Assembly: GCA_963745665.1 (NCBI GenBank)
Contig: CAVUYE010000002.1
Span: 1,240,001 to 1,304,000, forward strand
Length of the DNA stretch: 64,000 nt
Direction: 5' to 3'
From: Bog-473 sp963745665
GTDB taxonomy: Bacteria; Actinomycetota; Acidimicrobiia; Acidimicrobiales; RAAP-2
Shown here: positions 55,934 to 64,000 of the stretch, piece after piece
How the letters are laid out: every line of letters starts with the position of its first letter
How positions within the stretch are numbered: position 1 is the first letter of the stretch
Notes under the pieces: generated by a model
The model's database searches: none
The model's input: only the letters and a program-made list of their open reading frames with translations
What the model was told of the DNA's origin: nothing
Made by a program: the position numbers and the translations under genes

Positions 55934-56929
55934 ATGTCCGCCGGTCATCCTCCAACGGGCGCTGCCGACCAGCCGGGTGATCTGGGCGAAGCCGGGTACC
56001 CGGCGCCGGAGGACCGGGCCCGGGCGGCCGACGCGCTGCAGCAGGCCTTCACGCGATTGTCGCCTCAGGGCAGCGACGCCTGGAACTTCCTGGCCGCCTT
56101 CACGCACCTGGGTGATCGCTACGGGCCGTACCACCCGGGCGCGTCCGCGCTCTCCGATGCGCTGGCGCAGGGTCGCGGCGAGGAACAGCGGACGGGACCC
56201 TTGGACCGCCTGCGCCCGAGAAGGACCCGCGCCGGACGCCCGCCCGACGGCGACAAGACGGACCTCGAAGAGGCGATGGGACACGTCGTCGAGGCCTTCC
56301 GCTTCTTGTCGGCGCGCGTCGGGACGCTCGAAGCGAGGCTCGCCGAGCAGGACAGACCGGTGGACGGTGCGGCCTGGCTCGTCCCGGCGCGGCAGCTCGG
56401 CGCGCTGGCCGGCCCGGTGGCGGCCCATGTGATGGCCCGCACACCGGGTGGTGTGATCGTCCATGCGGACTGTGGCGAGGGTGATCTGCTGCGCGCACTG
56501 GGTGACCGCGGCGCGGAGGCCCACGGCGTCGAACCGCGGGGCGCGCTGGCGCTGCGGGCCCTCGAAGGCGGCTGCTCGGTGACCATCGCCGAGGCGTCGG
56601 AGCACCTGGGCTCGCGGGCCGAGGGCGCGACGGGAGGCGTGGTGTTGAGTGGCGTCGTCGACCGGTTGCCCCTGCACGCGCTCCTGCCGCTGCTGGCCCA
56701 GAGCCGGCGGGTCCTGGCGCGCGGGGCGCCGCTCGTCGTCATCACCGAGCCCGTGGGGTCCGTCGACGCGCGAGAGGCGCCCGCCGATGACCTCGTCGAC
56801 GGCCGTCCACTTCACGAAGCCACGTGGGAGCTGTTGTTGCAGCGGGCGGGATTCGTCGAGGTAGCGCCGCTGCCCGAGCGGGCCGGGCCGGACGGCCGGG
56901 TCGCCCTGTCGGCCCTCGTCCCCGCGTGA
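55934..56929 (+). CDS. Methyltransferase-like protein, paralogue of the 49167 gene
   Basis: A 331-residue protein with a helical, charged N-terminal half (ALQQAFTRLSPQGSDAWNFL; EAFRFLSARVGTLEARLAEQ) and a C-terminal SAM-like domain (GGVIVHADCGEGDLLRALGD; VVLSGVVDRLPLHALLPLLA; LVVITEPVGSVDAREAPADD). The motif I glycines are partly replaced, so activity is uncertain. Like its paralogue it directly precedes GT4 genes, with a GTGA overlap. Confidence 0.72.
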   Translation: MSAGHPPTGAADQPGDLGEAGYPAPEDRARAADALQQAFTRLSPQGSDAWNFLAAFTHLGDRYGPYHPGASALSDALAQGRGEEQRTGPLDRLRPRRTRAGRPPDGDKTDLEEAMGHVVEAFRFLSARVGTLEARLAEQDRPVDGAAWLVPARQLGALAGPVAAHVMARTPGGVIVHADCGEGDLLRALGDRGAEAHGVEPRGALALRALEGGCSVTIAEASEHLGSRAEGATGGVVLSGVVDRLPLHALLPLLAQSRRVLARGAPLVVITEPVGSVDAREAPADDLVDGRPLHEATWELLLQRAGFVEVAPLPERAGPDGRVALSALVPA

Positions 56930-58017
56930 GCGGCATCCATCACTTCGTCCCCGTGCTGCACCGGGGCGACGCCGTGGGCCGCCACACCCTGCGGCTGCGC
57001 GAGGCCACCCGGCGGAGCGGCATCTCATCCGAGATCTTCGTCGACACCGTGGACGAGGAGACGGCGGCCGAGACGGTGCCGGTGCTCTCCTACGCCGACA
57101 TGGCCCAGCCGGGCGACGTCGTCGTGTACCAGTTGGCCACCGCCTCGGCCATGGCGCCCTGGTTGGCCGGCCGGTCCGAGACCTTGGTCGTGAACTACCA
57201 CAACGTCACGCCACCCGAGCTGATGGCGCCGTGGGACAACCACCTGGCCCTGGGACAGCTGCGCGCCCAGGGCGACGTGCGCCTGCTCGCGCCGCGCACC
57301 GCGCTTGCCGTGGCCGACTCCGCCTACAACGAGGCTCACCTGGCCGCCGCGGGTTTCGCACGGACGGCCGTGATCTCGCCGTCGGCCGCCCTCGACGCGA
57401 CGGGGACCGCTCCGGACACCGGCGCACCGCCGCCGGCCAACCCGCCGGTCGCCGGCGCCCGCTGGCTGGCCGTCGGCCGCGTGTCGCCCAACAAGGGCCT
57501 CGAGAGCACAGTGGCAGCTCTCGCGGTGGCCCGCGCCCACGGCGATGCCGAGGCCACGCTGCAGCTGGTCGGCAAGCCGGCCACAGGTTCCTATGTGGCC
57601 GCGCTGTACCGCTACGTCGCCGAGCTCGGGTTGGCCGGCGCGGTGCAATTCTGGGGCCACGCGAGCGATGCCACGGTGGCGGCGGCGTACGCGCACGCCG
57701 ACGTGCTGGTCGTGACGTCCGAGCACGAGGGTTTCTGCGTTCCCGTCGTCGAGGCCATGGCGGCGGGCGTGCCGGTGGTGGCGTTCGACCGGGGGGCGGT
57801 GCCCGAGGTGCTCGGCGGCGCCGGGGTGCTCGTCTCCGACAAGGACCCCTACGCGCTGGCCTCGGCCATCGCCGCGCTGCTGCACGACACGCCGCGCCGC
57901 CGCGAGGTGATCGCCGCCGGACGACGGCGCTTGGCTGCACTCGAACTCGACTCTGCCGCCGACCGGTTCGTCGACCTCCTCCTCCCTCTGGCCCGCGCCA
58001 CCGCGTCCCCGTCGTGA
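56926..58017 (+). CDS. Glycosyltransferase family 4
   Basis: A 363-residue GT4 starting VSGIHHFVPVLHRGDAVGRH. It has WLAVGRVSPNKGLESTVAAL, LQLVGKPAT, and EX7E in TSEHEGFCVPVVEAMAAGVP. Its N-terminal segment VVNYHNVTPPELMAPWDNHL is nearly identical in the next gene, so the two are tandem duplicates. It starts at a GTG overlapping the upstream stop (GTGA), and its own stop overlaps the next GTG. Confidence 0.9.
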   Translation: MSGIHHFVPVLHRGDAVGRHTLRLREATRRSGISSEIFVDTVDEETAAETVPVLSYADMAQPGDVVVYQLATASAMAPWLAGRSETLVVNYHNVTPPELMAPWDNHLALGQLRAQGDVRLLAPRTALAVADSAYNEAHLAAAGFARTAVISPSAALDATGTAPDTGAPPPANPPVAGARWLAVGRVSPNKGLESTVAALAVARAHGDAEATLQLVGKPATGSYVAALYRYVAELGLAGAVQFWGHASDATVAAAYAHADVLVVTSEHEGFCVPVVEAMAAGVPVVAFDRGAVPEVLGGAGVLVSDKDPYALASAIAALLHDTPRRREVIAAGRRRLAALELDSAADRFVDLLLPLARATASPS

Positions 58018-59081
58018 GCGGCATCCACCAGTTCGTCCCGATGCTGCACCGCACCGACGCGGTCGGCCGTCACACCCTGCGCCTCCGCGACGTGATGGTG
58101 GCGCGCGGCATCGCGTCGGACATCTACGTGGAACTGGACGACCCCGAGACGGCGTCCGAGACCCGCCCGTACACCCGCTACGCCACCGAGGCGCAGGCGG
58201 GGGACGTGCTGGTCTACCAATTCGCCACCGCCTCGGCCATCGGACCGTGGCTGCGTGCCCGCACCGAGACGCTCGTCGTGAACTACCACAACGTGACGCC
58301 GCCCGAGTACTACGCGCCCTGGGACAACGGCATGGCGCGTCATCAGCTCCTCGCCCAGACCCAGCTGCGCGAGCTGGCTCCCCGTGCCGCGCTCGGCCTG
58401 GCCGTGTCCTCCTTCAACGAGGCGGAGCTGCGGGACGCGGGCTTCCGCCGCACCGCCGTCGTGCCTCCCGCCGCCATGATGCCGGCCGGCAGCGGTCGGT
58501 CACCGGTCCCGCCCCCGACGCGAGGTGCAGGCGCCCGCTGGGTCAGCGTCGGGCACGTGGCACCGAACAAGGCGATCGAGCTGGCGGTCATGGCGCTCCT
58601 GGTCGCCCGGGCGCACGGTGACCCGGCGGCGACGCTCCAGGTGGTGGGGCGGCCGGTCGTCCCTTCGTACAACGCCGCGCTGCATCGCTACGTCGCCGAG
58701 CTGGGCCTGCACCATGCGGTCGCCTTCACGGGCGTCGTCAGCGACGACGCGCTGGCTGCCCTGTTGGCCGGCTCCGACGTCTTGGTGGTGCCGTCGCGCC
58801 ACGAGGGCTTCGGCGTGCCGGTCCTCGAGGCCATGACAGCGGGCCTACCTGTCGTGGCCAACCGCGCCGGCGCGCTCCCCGAGGTGGTCGGTGACGCCGG
58901 CGTGCTGGTCGACGCGGGCGATCCCTACACGCTGGCGGACGCCCTCGTCCGCGCCGCGCACGACACGGAGCTGCGGGCCACCCTCGCCGCGGCGGCGGAA
59001 CGCCGGGTCGCCTCCCTGAACCTGGGTTCGGCCGGCGACCGTGCCTCGGATCTGCTGGGGGCGCTGCGGCCGGGTTCCTGA
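58014..59081 (+). CDS. Glycosyltransferase family 4, tandem duplicate
   Basis: A 355-residue GT4 closely related to its upstream neighbour: VSGIHQFVPMLHRTDAVGRH and VVNYHNVTPPEYYAPWDNGM at the start, WVSVGHVAPNKAIELAVMAL in the donor domain, and EX7E in SRHEGFGVPVLEAMTAGLPV. It probably adds a similar sugar in a different linkage or to a different acceptor. It closes the second glycan module. Confidence 0.9.
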   Translation: MSGIHQFVPMLHRTDAVGRHTLRLRDVMVARGIASDIYVELDDPETASETRPYTRYATEAQAGDVLVYQFATASAIGPWLRARTETLVVNYHNVTPPEYYAPWDNGMARHQLLAQTQLRELAPRAALGLAVSSFNEAELRDAGFRRTAVVPPAAMMPAGSGRSPVPPPTRGAGARWVSVGHVAPNKAIELAVMALLVARAHGDPAATLQVVGRPVVPSYNAALHRYVAELGLHHAVAFTGVVSDDALAALLAGSDVLVVPSRHEGFGVPVLEAMTAGLPVVANRAGALPEVVGDAGVLVDAGDPYTLADALVRAAHDTELRATLAAAAERRVASLNLGSAGDRASDLLGALRPGS

Positions 59082-59118
59082 GCGGCCGCAGGCCTGGCCC
59101 ACCGGCCGGAAGGCTCAG
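59078..59118. terminator. Imperfect hairpin spanning two convergent stop codons
   Basis: CTGAGC-GGCCG pairs with CGGCC and GCTCAG, with a 5-base bulge. The TGA of the GT4 at 58014 and the stop of the GT4 at 59115 both lie inside it. It could end transcription in both directions. No U-tract is present. Confidence 0.35.
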
Positions 59119-60245
59119 CCGGCGCCGACGGCCTGTTGCACCAGCGTGACGAAGCGGCGCGTGGACGCCGCCAGGTCGAACTGCGCCGCCCGCGCCCGTC
59201 CGGCCGCGGCCAGGACTTCCCGCAACACCGGATCGCCGAGCACGCGCCCGACGGCGGCGGCGAACGGCACGGCGGACTTGTCGGGCAGGACGAGCCCGGC
59301 GTCGCCGACCGTCTCGGGCACCACGGTGACGCCGTAGGCGACAATGGGCACGCCGTGTCCCATGGCCTCGGCCAGGGGGACGCAGAAGCCCTCGTGGTCC
59401 GACGCCATCGCGAAGACGTCGGCCGCCCGGAAGTAGGCCTCGAGCGCCGCGCCGCTGACAGAGCCGGGAAGGCTGACGACGTCGCCCAGTCCCAGTTCCT
59501 CTATGAAGGCGCGCAGCGCGGGTTCGTAGGTCTCCCCGAGTGGCGACCCGACGAGATGCAGGCGGGCGGCCGCGTCGTCGGTGCGCCGCAGCACGTCGAG
59601 CATCTTGACGAGATCGTGCGGCGCCTTGTGCGGCGAGATCTTGCCCACATAGAGCAGGTCCGCCCCGCCCTCGCGCCGCTTGCGGCGCGCCAGTGACTGC
59701 GCCAGCGCGCCGTCGGGCTCGTCGCTCTTGGACTGCATGTCGATCAGCAGCGGGACGACCGCAGTCCCCTCGTACCCGAGCGTGCGCAGCTCGGACTCGT
59801 TGAAGGCGGAGTCGGCCACGGCGAGGCGGCTCTGCGGCGCCAGGCGCGCCAGCTGCGTGCGGCCGAGCGCGGCCTCGTAGGCGACGGCGGGCTCCCAGTC
59901 GCGCAGCAGATCGGCCGGGGTGATGTTGTGGTAGTTCACCAACTTGGGCTCGGGGCGCGCCGCCAGGATGTCGTAGACGGGGCTCCCGATGGACGCTTGA
60001 TACAGCAGCCAGCGGTCACGGCCGGCCCGGCCGAGCTCGATGACCGGCTTGCCCTCGGCCTGCACGTCCTGCGTGTGGCTGCCGTAGAAGATGTCCGAAT
60101 CGATACCGGCGGCGCGCAACCCGTCCCGCAGGTTCAGCGTGTGCACCCCGATTGCGTCCCGACTGGCGAGGGACGGAATGACCTGGTCGACCCGCACGGC
60201 CGTGCAGTGTACCGGCGCGTCGCGCGCCTCCTTGGCCGTTGCCAT
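59115..60245 (-). CDS. Glycosyltransferase family 4
   Basis: A 376-residue GT4. It starts with RVDQVIPSLASRDAIGVHTL then NLRDGLRAAGIDSDIFYGSH, has LLYVGKISPHKAPHDLVKML and LHLVGSPLGETYEP, and EX7E in SDHEGFCVPLAEAMGHGVPI. It shares the HTL-LRD-L start and the (V)NYHN-TP segment with the two GT4s on the other strand, so it belongs to the same expansion. It reads divergently from the SpoIID gene, with 35 bp between starts. Confidence 0.9.
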   Translation of the reverse strand: MATAKEARDAPVHCTAVRVDQVIPSLASRDAIGVHTLNLRDGLRAAGIDSDIFYGSHTQDVQAEGKPVIELGRAGRDRWLLYQASIGSPVYDILAARPEPKLVNYHNITPADLLRDWEPAVAYEAALGRTQLARLAPQSRLAVADSAFNESELRTLGYEGTAVVPLLIDMQSKSDEPDGALAQSLARRKRREGGADLLYVGKISPHKAPHDLVKMLDVLRRTDDAAARLHLVGSPLGETYEPALRAFIEELGLGDVVSLPGSVSGAALEAYFRAADVFAMASDHEGFCVPLAEAMGHGVPIVAYGVTVVPETVGDAGLVLPDKSAVPFAAAVGRVLGDPVLREVLAAAGRARAAQFDLAASTRRFVTLVQQAVGAG

Positions 60246-60280
60246 GCACCAATGTGCCCAGGTCGCGCCGGTAGCCTTGG

Positions 60281-62459
60281 GTGATCGTGTTGGCCCGAAG
60301 CCTTGTGGCGCGCCCCCGTCCGCCGCGTCGGCGCAGCGCCACGGCCTTCGGTGTGCTCTTCCTCTCGGTTGCCTTGGCCATGCTCACCGCGCTGCTCGGC
60401 CTGGCCTCCGCCGCGGCGGCCGGCCTCAACGCGCCGGACCGGGCCTCCGTGCCGGCCGAGAGCAACGCGTCGGAAGCGCACGCCCTGCCGGGTGACAGCA
60501 CCGAGGTGCGCATCGACATGATGGAGAACGACGGTCTCGACGTGATCGTGGCGGCGTCGGGCGGCGCGGTCGGCGCGCCCGGGGCGCCGCCGGGTGGCGT
60601 TCTCGCCGTCCGCTTCCACCAGACCGGCACGACGTGGGAGGTCGACACCGGCCCGGGCTGCGCCGGCCCCTGGGCTGCAGTGGCGACGAACCAGACAGAG
60701 CCCACGGCGTCGCCCATCGGGGGCTTGCTGACCCTGTGCGTGGCCAGCGGGAGCCCGACGGTGCACGGCACGTTGACGGCGGTCTACAACTCGCTCGGTC
60801 AGGCCAGGTCGGTCAACACGCTGCCGCTCGAGCCGTACGTGGCCGACACGGTCCCCGGGGAGTCGCCGTCGAGCTGGGCCAGCCTGGGCGGCGCCGGACC
60901 GCAGGGCATGGACTGGGGCTTCCAGGAGCTCGAGGCCCAGGCCGTGGCCGTCCGCTCCTATGTCCTGGCCAACCTCGGCGGGTACGGCGGGTACGCCGAC
61001 ACGTGTGACCTCACCTGCCAGACGTATCGCGGTACGAAATACGAGACGCCGGCGACCGTCGCGGCCGCCAACGACACCGCCGGCCAGGTCATGATCATGC
61101 CGTCCGGCCAGATCGCCACGACGGAGTACTCCGCCTCGACGGGCGGGTACACCTCGAGCGCCAACCAGGAGTCGCCCTTCACCGCCGTCCCCGACGACGG
61201 CGACGCAGTGTGCGTCACGTCCACCGATTGCCTGAACCCCAATCACAACTGGACGACCTCGGTCAGCTATGCCGCCGTGCAGAACGCATGGCCGCAGATC
61301 GGCACCTTCGAGGGCCTTCCGGCCTCGACGTCTGATCCGGGACATCCCTATGACTTCCCGTACGGCCGGGTCGACACCATCACGATCATGGGGAGCGCCC
61401 AGACCATCACCATCCCCGGGACCGAGTTCTACGTCGACCTCGGCCTGAATTCGGATCTCTTCACCGTGAACTCGACGAGCGGTGGAGAGCTGTCCATCAC
61501 CGGGCAGGGTTGGGGTCACGGCATCGGGATGGGACAGTGGGGCGCGCTCGGCTACGCCATCGGCGCGGACAACGGTGACGGCAACTGGACGTACCAGCAG
61601 ATCGTGAGCCACTACTACGGGCCCGCCACGCTGGGCAGCCTGCCGGGCGGTGCGAGCTCGGTCGACGGCTCGAGCGGCGGGGTCGGCGGCTACTGGATCA
61701 ACGCGTCCGACGGCGGGGTCTTCAGCTTCGGCAACGCGGCAGTTCTACGGGAGCACGGGCAGCATGCGGCTCAACCAGCCCGTGGTCGCCATCGCGTCGA
61801 CGCACGACGCCGCGGGATACTGGGAGGTGGCGAGCGACGGCGGCGTGTTCAGCTTCGGTGACGCGCCGTTCCACGGCAGTACGGGGAGCATCCGCTTGAA
61901 CAAGCCCATGGTGGGCATGGCGGTCACCCCCGACGGCGGCGGCTACTGGCTGGTGGCCTCGGACGGCGGCATCTTCGCCTACGGCGACGCCCAGTTCTAC
62001 GGCAGCACGGGCAGCTTGCACCTCAATGAGCCGGTCATCGGCATGGTGCCCACTCACGACGGGGGCGGCTACTGGCTGATCGCGTCGGACGGCGGGCTCT
62101 TCGCCTTCGGCGACGCCGGGTTCCATGGGTCGCTCGGCTCCACGCCGCCGCCGACCGCCATTGTGGGCGTGGCGCCCACGCCCGACGGCGGCGGCTACTG
62201 GATGCTCGAGGCCAACGGCACGCCGCACGCCTTCGGCGACGCCCCCCCGGTCGCGCTCTCGGCCGCCTCGCCGGGGCTCGCGACCCTGCAGAGCCCCATG
62301 AGCGGGCTCATCCCCGACTTCAGCGGGCACGGGTTCGACGCGGTCAACGCCAGCGGCCAGGCCTTCGCCTACGGCGACGCGCCCTACTTCGGGGACATCA
62401 CCACCGCCGTGCCCGGCTACTCAGGCCATGCCGTCGGCATCGCCGCCACCCCGGGCTGA
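60281..62459 (+). CDS. SpoIID/LytB-domain protein with six C-terminal repeats, frameshifted
   Basis: An exported protein with an N-terminal hydrophobic segment (TAFGVLFLSVALAMLTALLG). The SpoIID/LytB domain follows (NTLPLEPYVADTVPGE; LEAQAVAVRSYVLAN; GQGWGHGIGMGQWGALGYAI), known in sporulating Firmicutes as peptidoglycan lytic transglycosylase or amidase-enhancer activity. Six GYWLVASDGGIF-type repeats complete the protein. A single extra base near 61736 (FGNA, then QFYGSTGSMRLN) breaks the frame. About 725 residues are restored. It could remodel the wall where the glycan is anchored. Confidence 0.85.
61683..62455 (+). repeat. Six tandem GYWLVASDGGIF repeats (SpoIID protein)
   Basis: Six units matching those of the 53474-55828 gene, for example VASDGGVFSFGDAPFHGSTG and LVASDGGIFAYGDAQFYGS. 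Units five and six are degenerate (LEANGTPHAFGDAPP; VNASGQAFAYGDAPYFGD). The frameshift near 61736 lies in unit one. Confidence 0.85.
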
Positions 62460-62473
62460 GCCGGTCACCCGGC
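62460..62473. terminator. Short hairpin between convergent SpoIID and HAD genes
   Basis: GCCGG, loop TCAC, CCGGC followed by CGTTTCC. It lies at the convergent ends of two genes. The stem is short, so termination is tentative. Confidence 0.3.
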
Positions 62474-63202
62474 CGTTTCCGTCACCGCGGAAAGCCGCGG
62501 GAACCGCCGCAGGCTCCCGAGAGGGCCCAGTCGCCCGGCGTCCACGCCGTGGTCCGCCGCGCCGAGCAGGCGCAGATCACCGCGGCTGTTGCCGTAGGCC
62601 CACAACACCGGCTGCTCGCCACCGTTGCTCGACAGCAGGCCGCGGGCGCGCAGGTGGACGACCAGCCGGGCGTACTTCTCCGCTCCTCGGCAGTTTTTCC
62701 CCTCGTAGCCTCCGGTGAGCAGCCCGCCCCCACCGACGGCCAGGCGCGTGGCCACGACCCCGTCGACGCCCAGCTCCTCACCCGCCGGGCTGACATAGCA
62801 CTCGGGCGACGCCGACACGATGACCGTGTAGTGCCCCTGGCGTTGGTGCCACTCGAGCCGGCGGCGGGTGTCGGCGCGCAGATGCCGCTGCAGGTGGCGG
62901 TGGGCGAAGACGTCCGAGCGACGGTTGACCTCGGTCACGGACAGGCCGCCGAGCAGGCGCGTGAACAGCTTCTCCTTGACCTCGTCGGCGGCCGTGCCGC
63001 CGGTGATGGCGGCACGGATGAGCGCGGGGGAGAGGCGCAGGACGGCGCGCAGCACGGGCCAGACGCCGCGCAGGCTGACGAGGAACGGGAACACGCTGCC
63101 GCGGTGGGTCAGTGTGCCGTCGAAGTCGAAGGCGGCGACCACGGTCGGCCGGACCGGCGGCTCCTGCCCGCCGGTGGTGTCGTCAGTCGAGCGCAGCGCC
63201 AC
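62465..63202 (-). CDS. HAD-superfamily IB hydrolase (phosphatase)
   Basis: A HAD phosphatase with nucleophile motif AAFDFDGTLTHRGS, motif II VIVSASPECY, and Lys/Asp in YGNSRGDLRLLGAADHGVDA. It resembles the SerB/PgpP-like IB group that acts on small phosphates, including phosphoserine or phospholipid head groups. The GTG at 63202 is chosen for the GGGAGG upstream; a start at 63223 is also in frame. It overlaps the end of the enoyl-CoA hydratase gene, so the two are coupled. Confidence 0.8.
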   Translation of the reverse strand: MALRSTDDTTGGQEPPVRPTVVAAFDFDGTLTHRGSVFPFLVSLRGVWPVLRAVLRLSPALIRAAITGGTAADEVKEKLFTRLLGGLSVTEVNRRSDVFAHRHLQRHLRADTRRRLEWHQRQGHYTVIVSASPECYVSPAGEELGVDGVVATRLAVGGGGLLTGGYEGKNCRGAEKYARLVVHLRARGLLSSNGGEQPVLWAYGNSRGDLRLLGAADHGVDAGRLGPLGSLRRFPRLSAVTETAG

Positions 63203-64000
63203 GACGGCCGGCACCTCCCGCAAAGCGCAGCGCCCCTTGGAGCGTCTCCCCGCTGCTGACGACGGCGCGCCCCCGGCGGGCCTCCCCGACGGCGGCCTCC
63301 TCCTCGCTCAGGCCCCACTGCTCGAGCGCGCTCATGCGGTCCGAGCGCAGGCAGGTCTGGGGCAGCGCGGCCAGCTGGTGCGCCAACGCGACGGCGGCGG
63401 TGCGCGCCTCACCCCGGGGGACGACACGGGTGGCCAGCCCCATGGCGAGCGCCTCGTGGGCGTGGACGGCCCGCCCTGTGAGGATGAGGTCCATGGCCCG
63501 GCCGTGCCCGATGAGCCGGGGGAGCCGTACGGTGCCCAGATCGCACAGCGGCACCCCGAAGCGGCGGCAGAACACCCCGAAGATCGCGTCCTCGGCGGCG
63601 ATGCGCAGGTCGCACCACAGCGCCAGCTCGATGCCGCCGGCCACGGCGTAGCCCTCGACGGCGGCGATGACGGGCTTGCCCAGCGTGAGCCGGGTGGGAC
63701 CCATCGGCCCCGGGCCGTCGTCGGGGATGGGCCGGCGGTCACCCTCGGCCACGGCCTTGAGGTCCGCTCCGGCGCAGAACGTCCCGTCCGCCCCGGTCAG
63801 CACGGCCACGGCGCGGTCGTCGTCGCCGTCGAAGGCCTCGAAGACCTCCCGCAGCTGGTCGGCGCAGACGCTGTCCACGGCGTTGCGGCGCTCGGGACGG
63901 TTGATCGTGACGACGGTCACGGGGCCGTCGTGCTCGACGATCAGCGCGTCGGCCCGGTAGGGCCGGTACGACCCGGGCGAGGGCTCGTCTGCCGTGGGCT
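63183..64000 (-). CDS. Enoyl-CoA hydratase/isomerase (partial, 5' end off the window)
   Basis: A crotonase. It has VVTINRPERRNAVDSVCADQ, the oxyanion-hole segments GADGTFCAGADLKAV and EGYAVAGGIELALWCDLRIA, and DAIFGVFCRRFGVPL with the family's typical active-site glycines. The frame stays open to the right edge with coding-like residues (SYRPYRADALIVEHDGPV), so the true start probably lies beyond the window; a GTG at 63920 is the only start visible. It hydrates or isomerises a CoA-thioester. It is translationally coupled to the HAD phosphatase downstream. Confidence 0.85.
   Translation of the reverse strand, partial: PTADEPSPGSYRPYRADALIVEHDGPVTVVTINRPERRNAVDSVCADQLREVFEAFDGDDDRAVAVLTGADGTFCAGADLKAVAEGDRRPIPDDGPGPMGPTRLTLGKPVIAAVEGYAVAGGIELALWCDLRIAAEDAIFGVFCRRFGVPLCDLGTVRLPRLIGHGRAMDLILTGRAVHAHEALAMGLATRVVPRGEARTAAVALAHQLAALPQTCLRSDRMSALEQWGLSEEEAAVGEARRGRAVVSSGETLQGALRFAGGAGRRGAALD

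Noticed and set aside
55829..57028. N-terminal extension of the repeat protein on the minus strand
   Set aside because: It is the shadow of the methyltransferase-like and GT4 genes on the other strand, and a signal peptide begins exactly at the GTG at 55828.

Overview
The window is GC-rich, with frequent GTG starts and many 4-bp start/stop overlaps. It carries F420-dependent luciferase-like oxidoreductases, a Mec-CysO-CysM cysteine pathway, MaoC-type HadA/HadB dehydratases, a MoxR-DUF58-TgpA set, DUF2510 and DUF2127 proteins, and cell-surface repeats built on a GYWLVASDGGIF motif. Together these point to a high-GC actinobacterium, most likely an Acidimicrobiia-type lineage. That placement is inferred from gene content, not from a marker tree.

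Layout. 1-7.2 kb: start of a membrane-anchored Pro-rich protein (possibly HtrA-like), a TauD-type and a PhyH-type dioxygenase, a zinc alcohol dehydrogenase with a frameshift, DUF488, and a coupled reductase/SDR pair. 7.2-13.7 kb: a VOC protein, an exported phosphoesterase, a pRiA4b ORF-3-like protein, a tandem pair of related membrane proteins of unknown function, and a second PhyH. 14-16.3 kb: a solute-binding protein without a transporter, and an HNH endonuclease whose 3' end runs antisense into tmRNA. 16.2-19 kb: ssrA and smpB (trans-translation), then mec-cysO-cysM (protein-bound sulfur cysteine synthesis). 19-30 kb: small housekeeping and catabolic genes, including rph-rdgB, a hadA/hadB pair, F420 enzymes and an amidohydrolase. 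30-34 kb: moxR, DUF58 and transglutaminase (tgpA) operon. 34-46 kb: P450, SDR, LON-domain protein, sulfatase, alpha/beta hydrolase, F420 enzyme, polytopic membrane protein and glycerate kinase. 46 kb: tRNA-Leu(UAG) and clpP.

46.8-62.5 kb is a surface glycan locus. It starts with an ABC-2 permease and a Wzt-like ATPase with a C-terminal glycan-recognition domain. Two similarly built [methyltransferase-like, GT4, GT4] modules follow, each joined by GTGA or ATGA overlaps, plus a further methyltransferase and a further GT4. Two large exported proteins lie in or at the edge of this cluster. Each ends in six copies of the same roughly 42-residue repeat, one behind an FG-GAP/PQQ-like domain and one behind a SpoIID/LytB domain. 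The window ends with a HAD phosphatase and a partial enoyl-CoA hydratase.

Two features cut across the annotation. First, between about 24.7 and 47.4 kb most genes carry one to four single-base frameshifts, some in G homopolymers, while genes on either side are mostly intact; this looks like consensus indel error rather than gene decay. Second, the stretch 36.5-36.9 kb holds what looks like a free-standing small transcription unit. It has a promoter, a strong ribosome-binding site, a 14-codon ORF ending in TGA, a 10-bp hairpin just after that TGA, 62 further in-frame open codons to TAA, and an intrinsic-type terminator. I could not match it to any known family.
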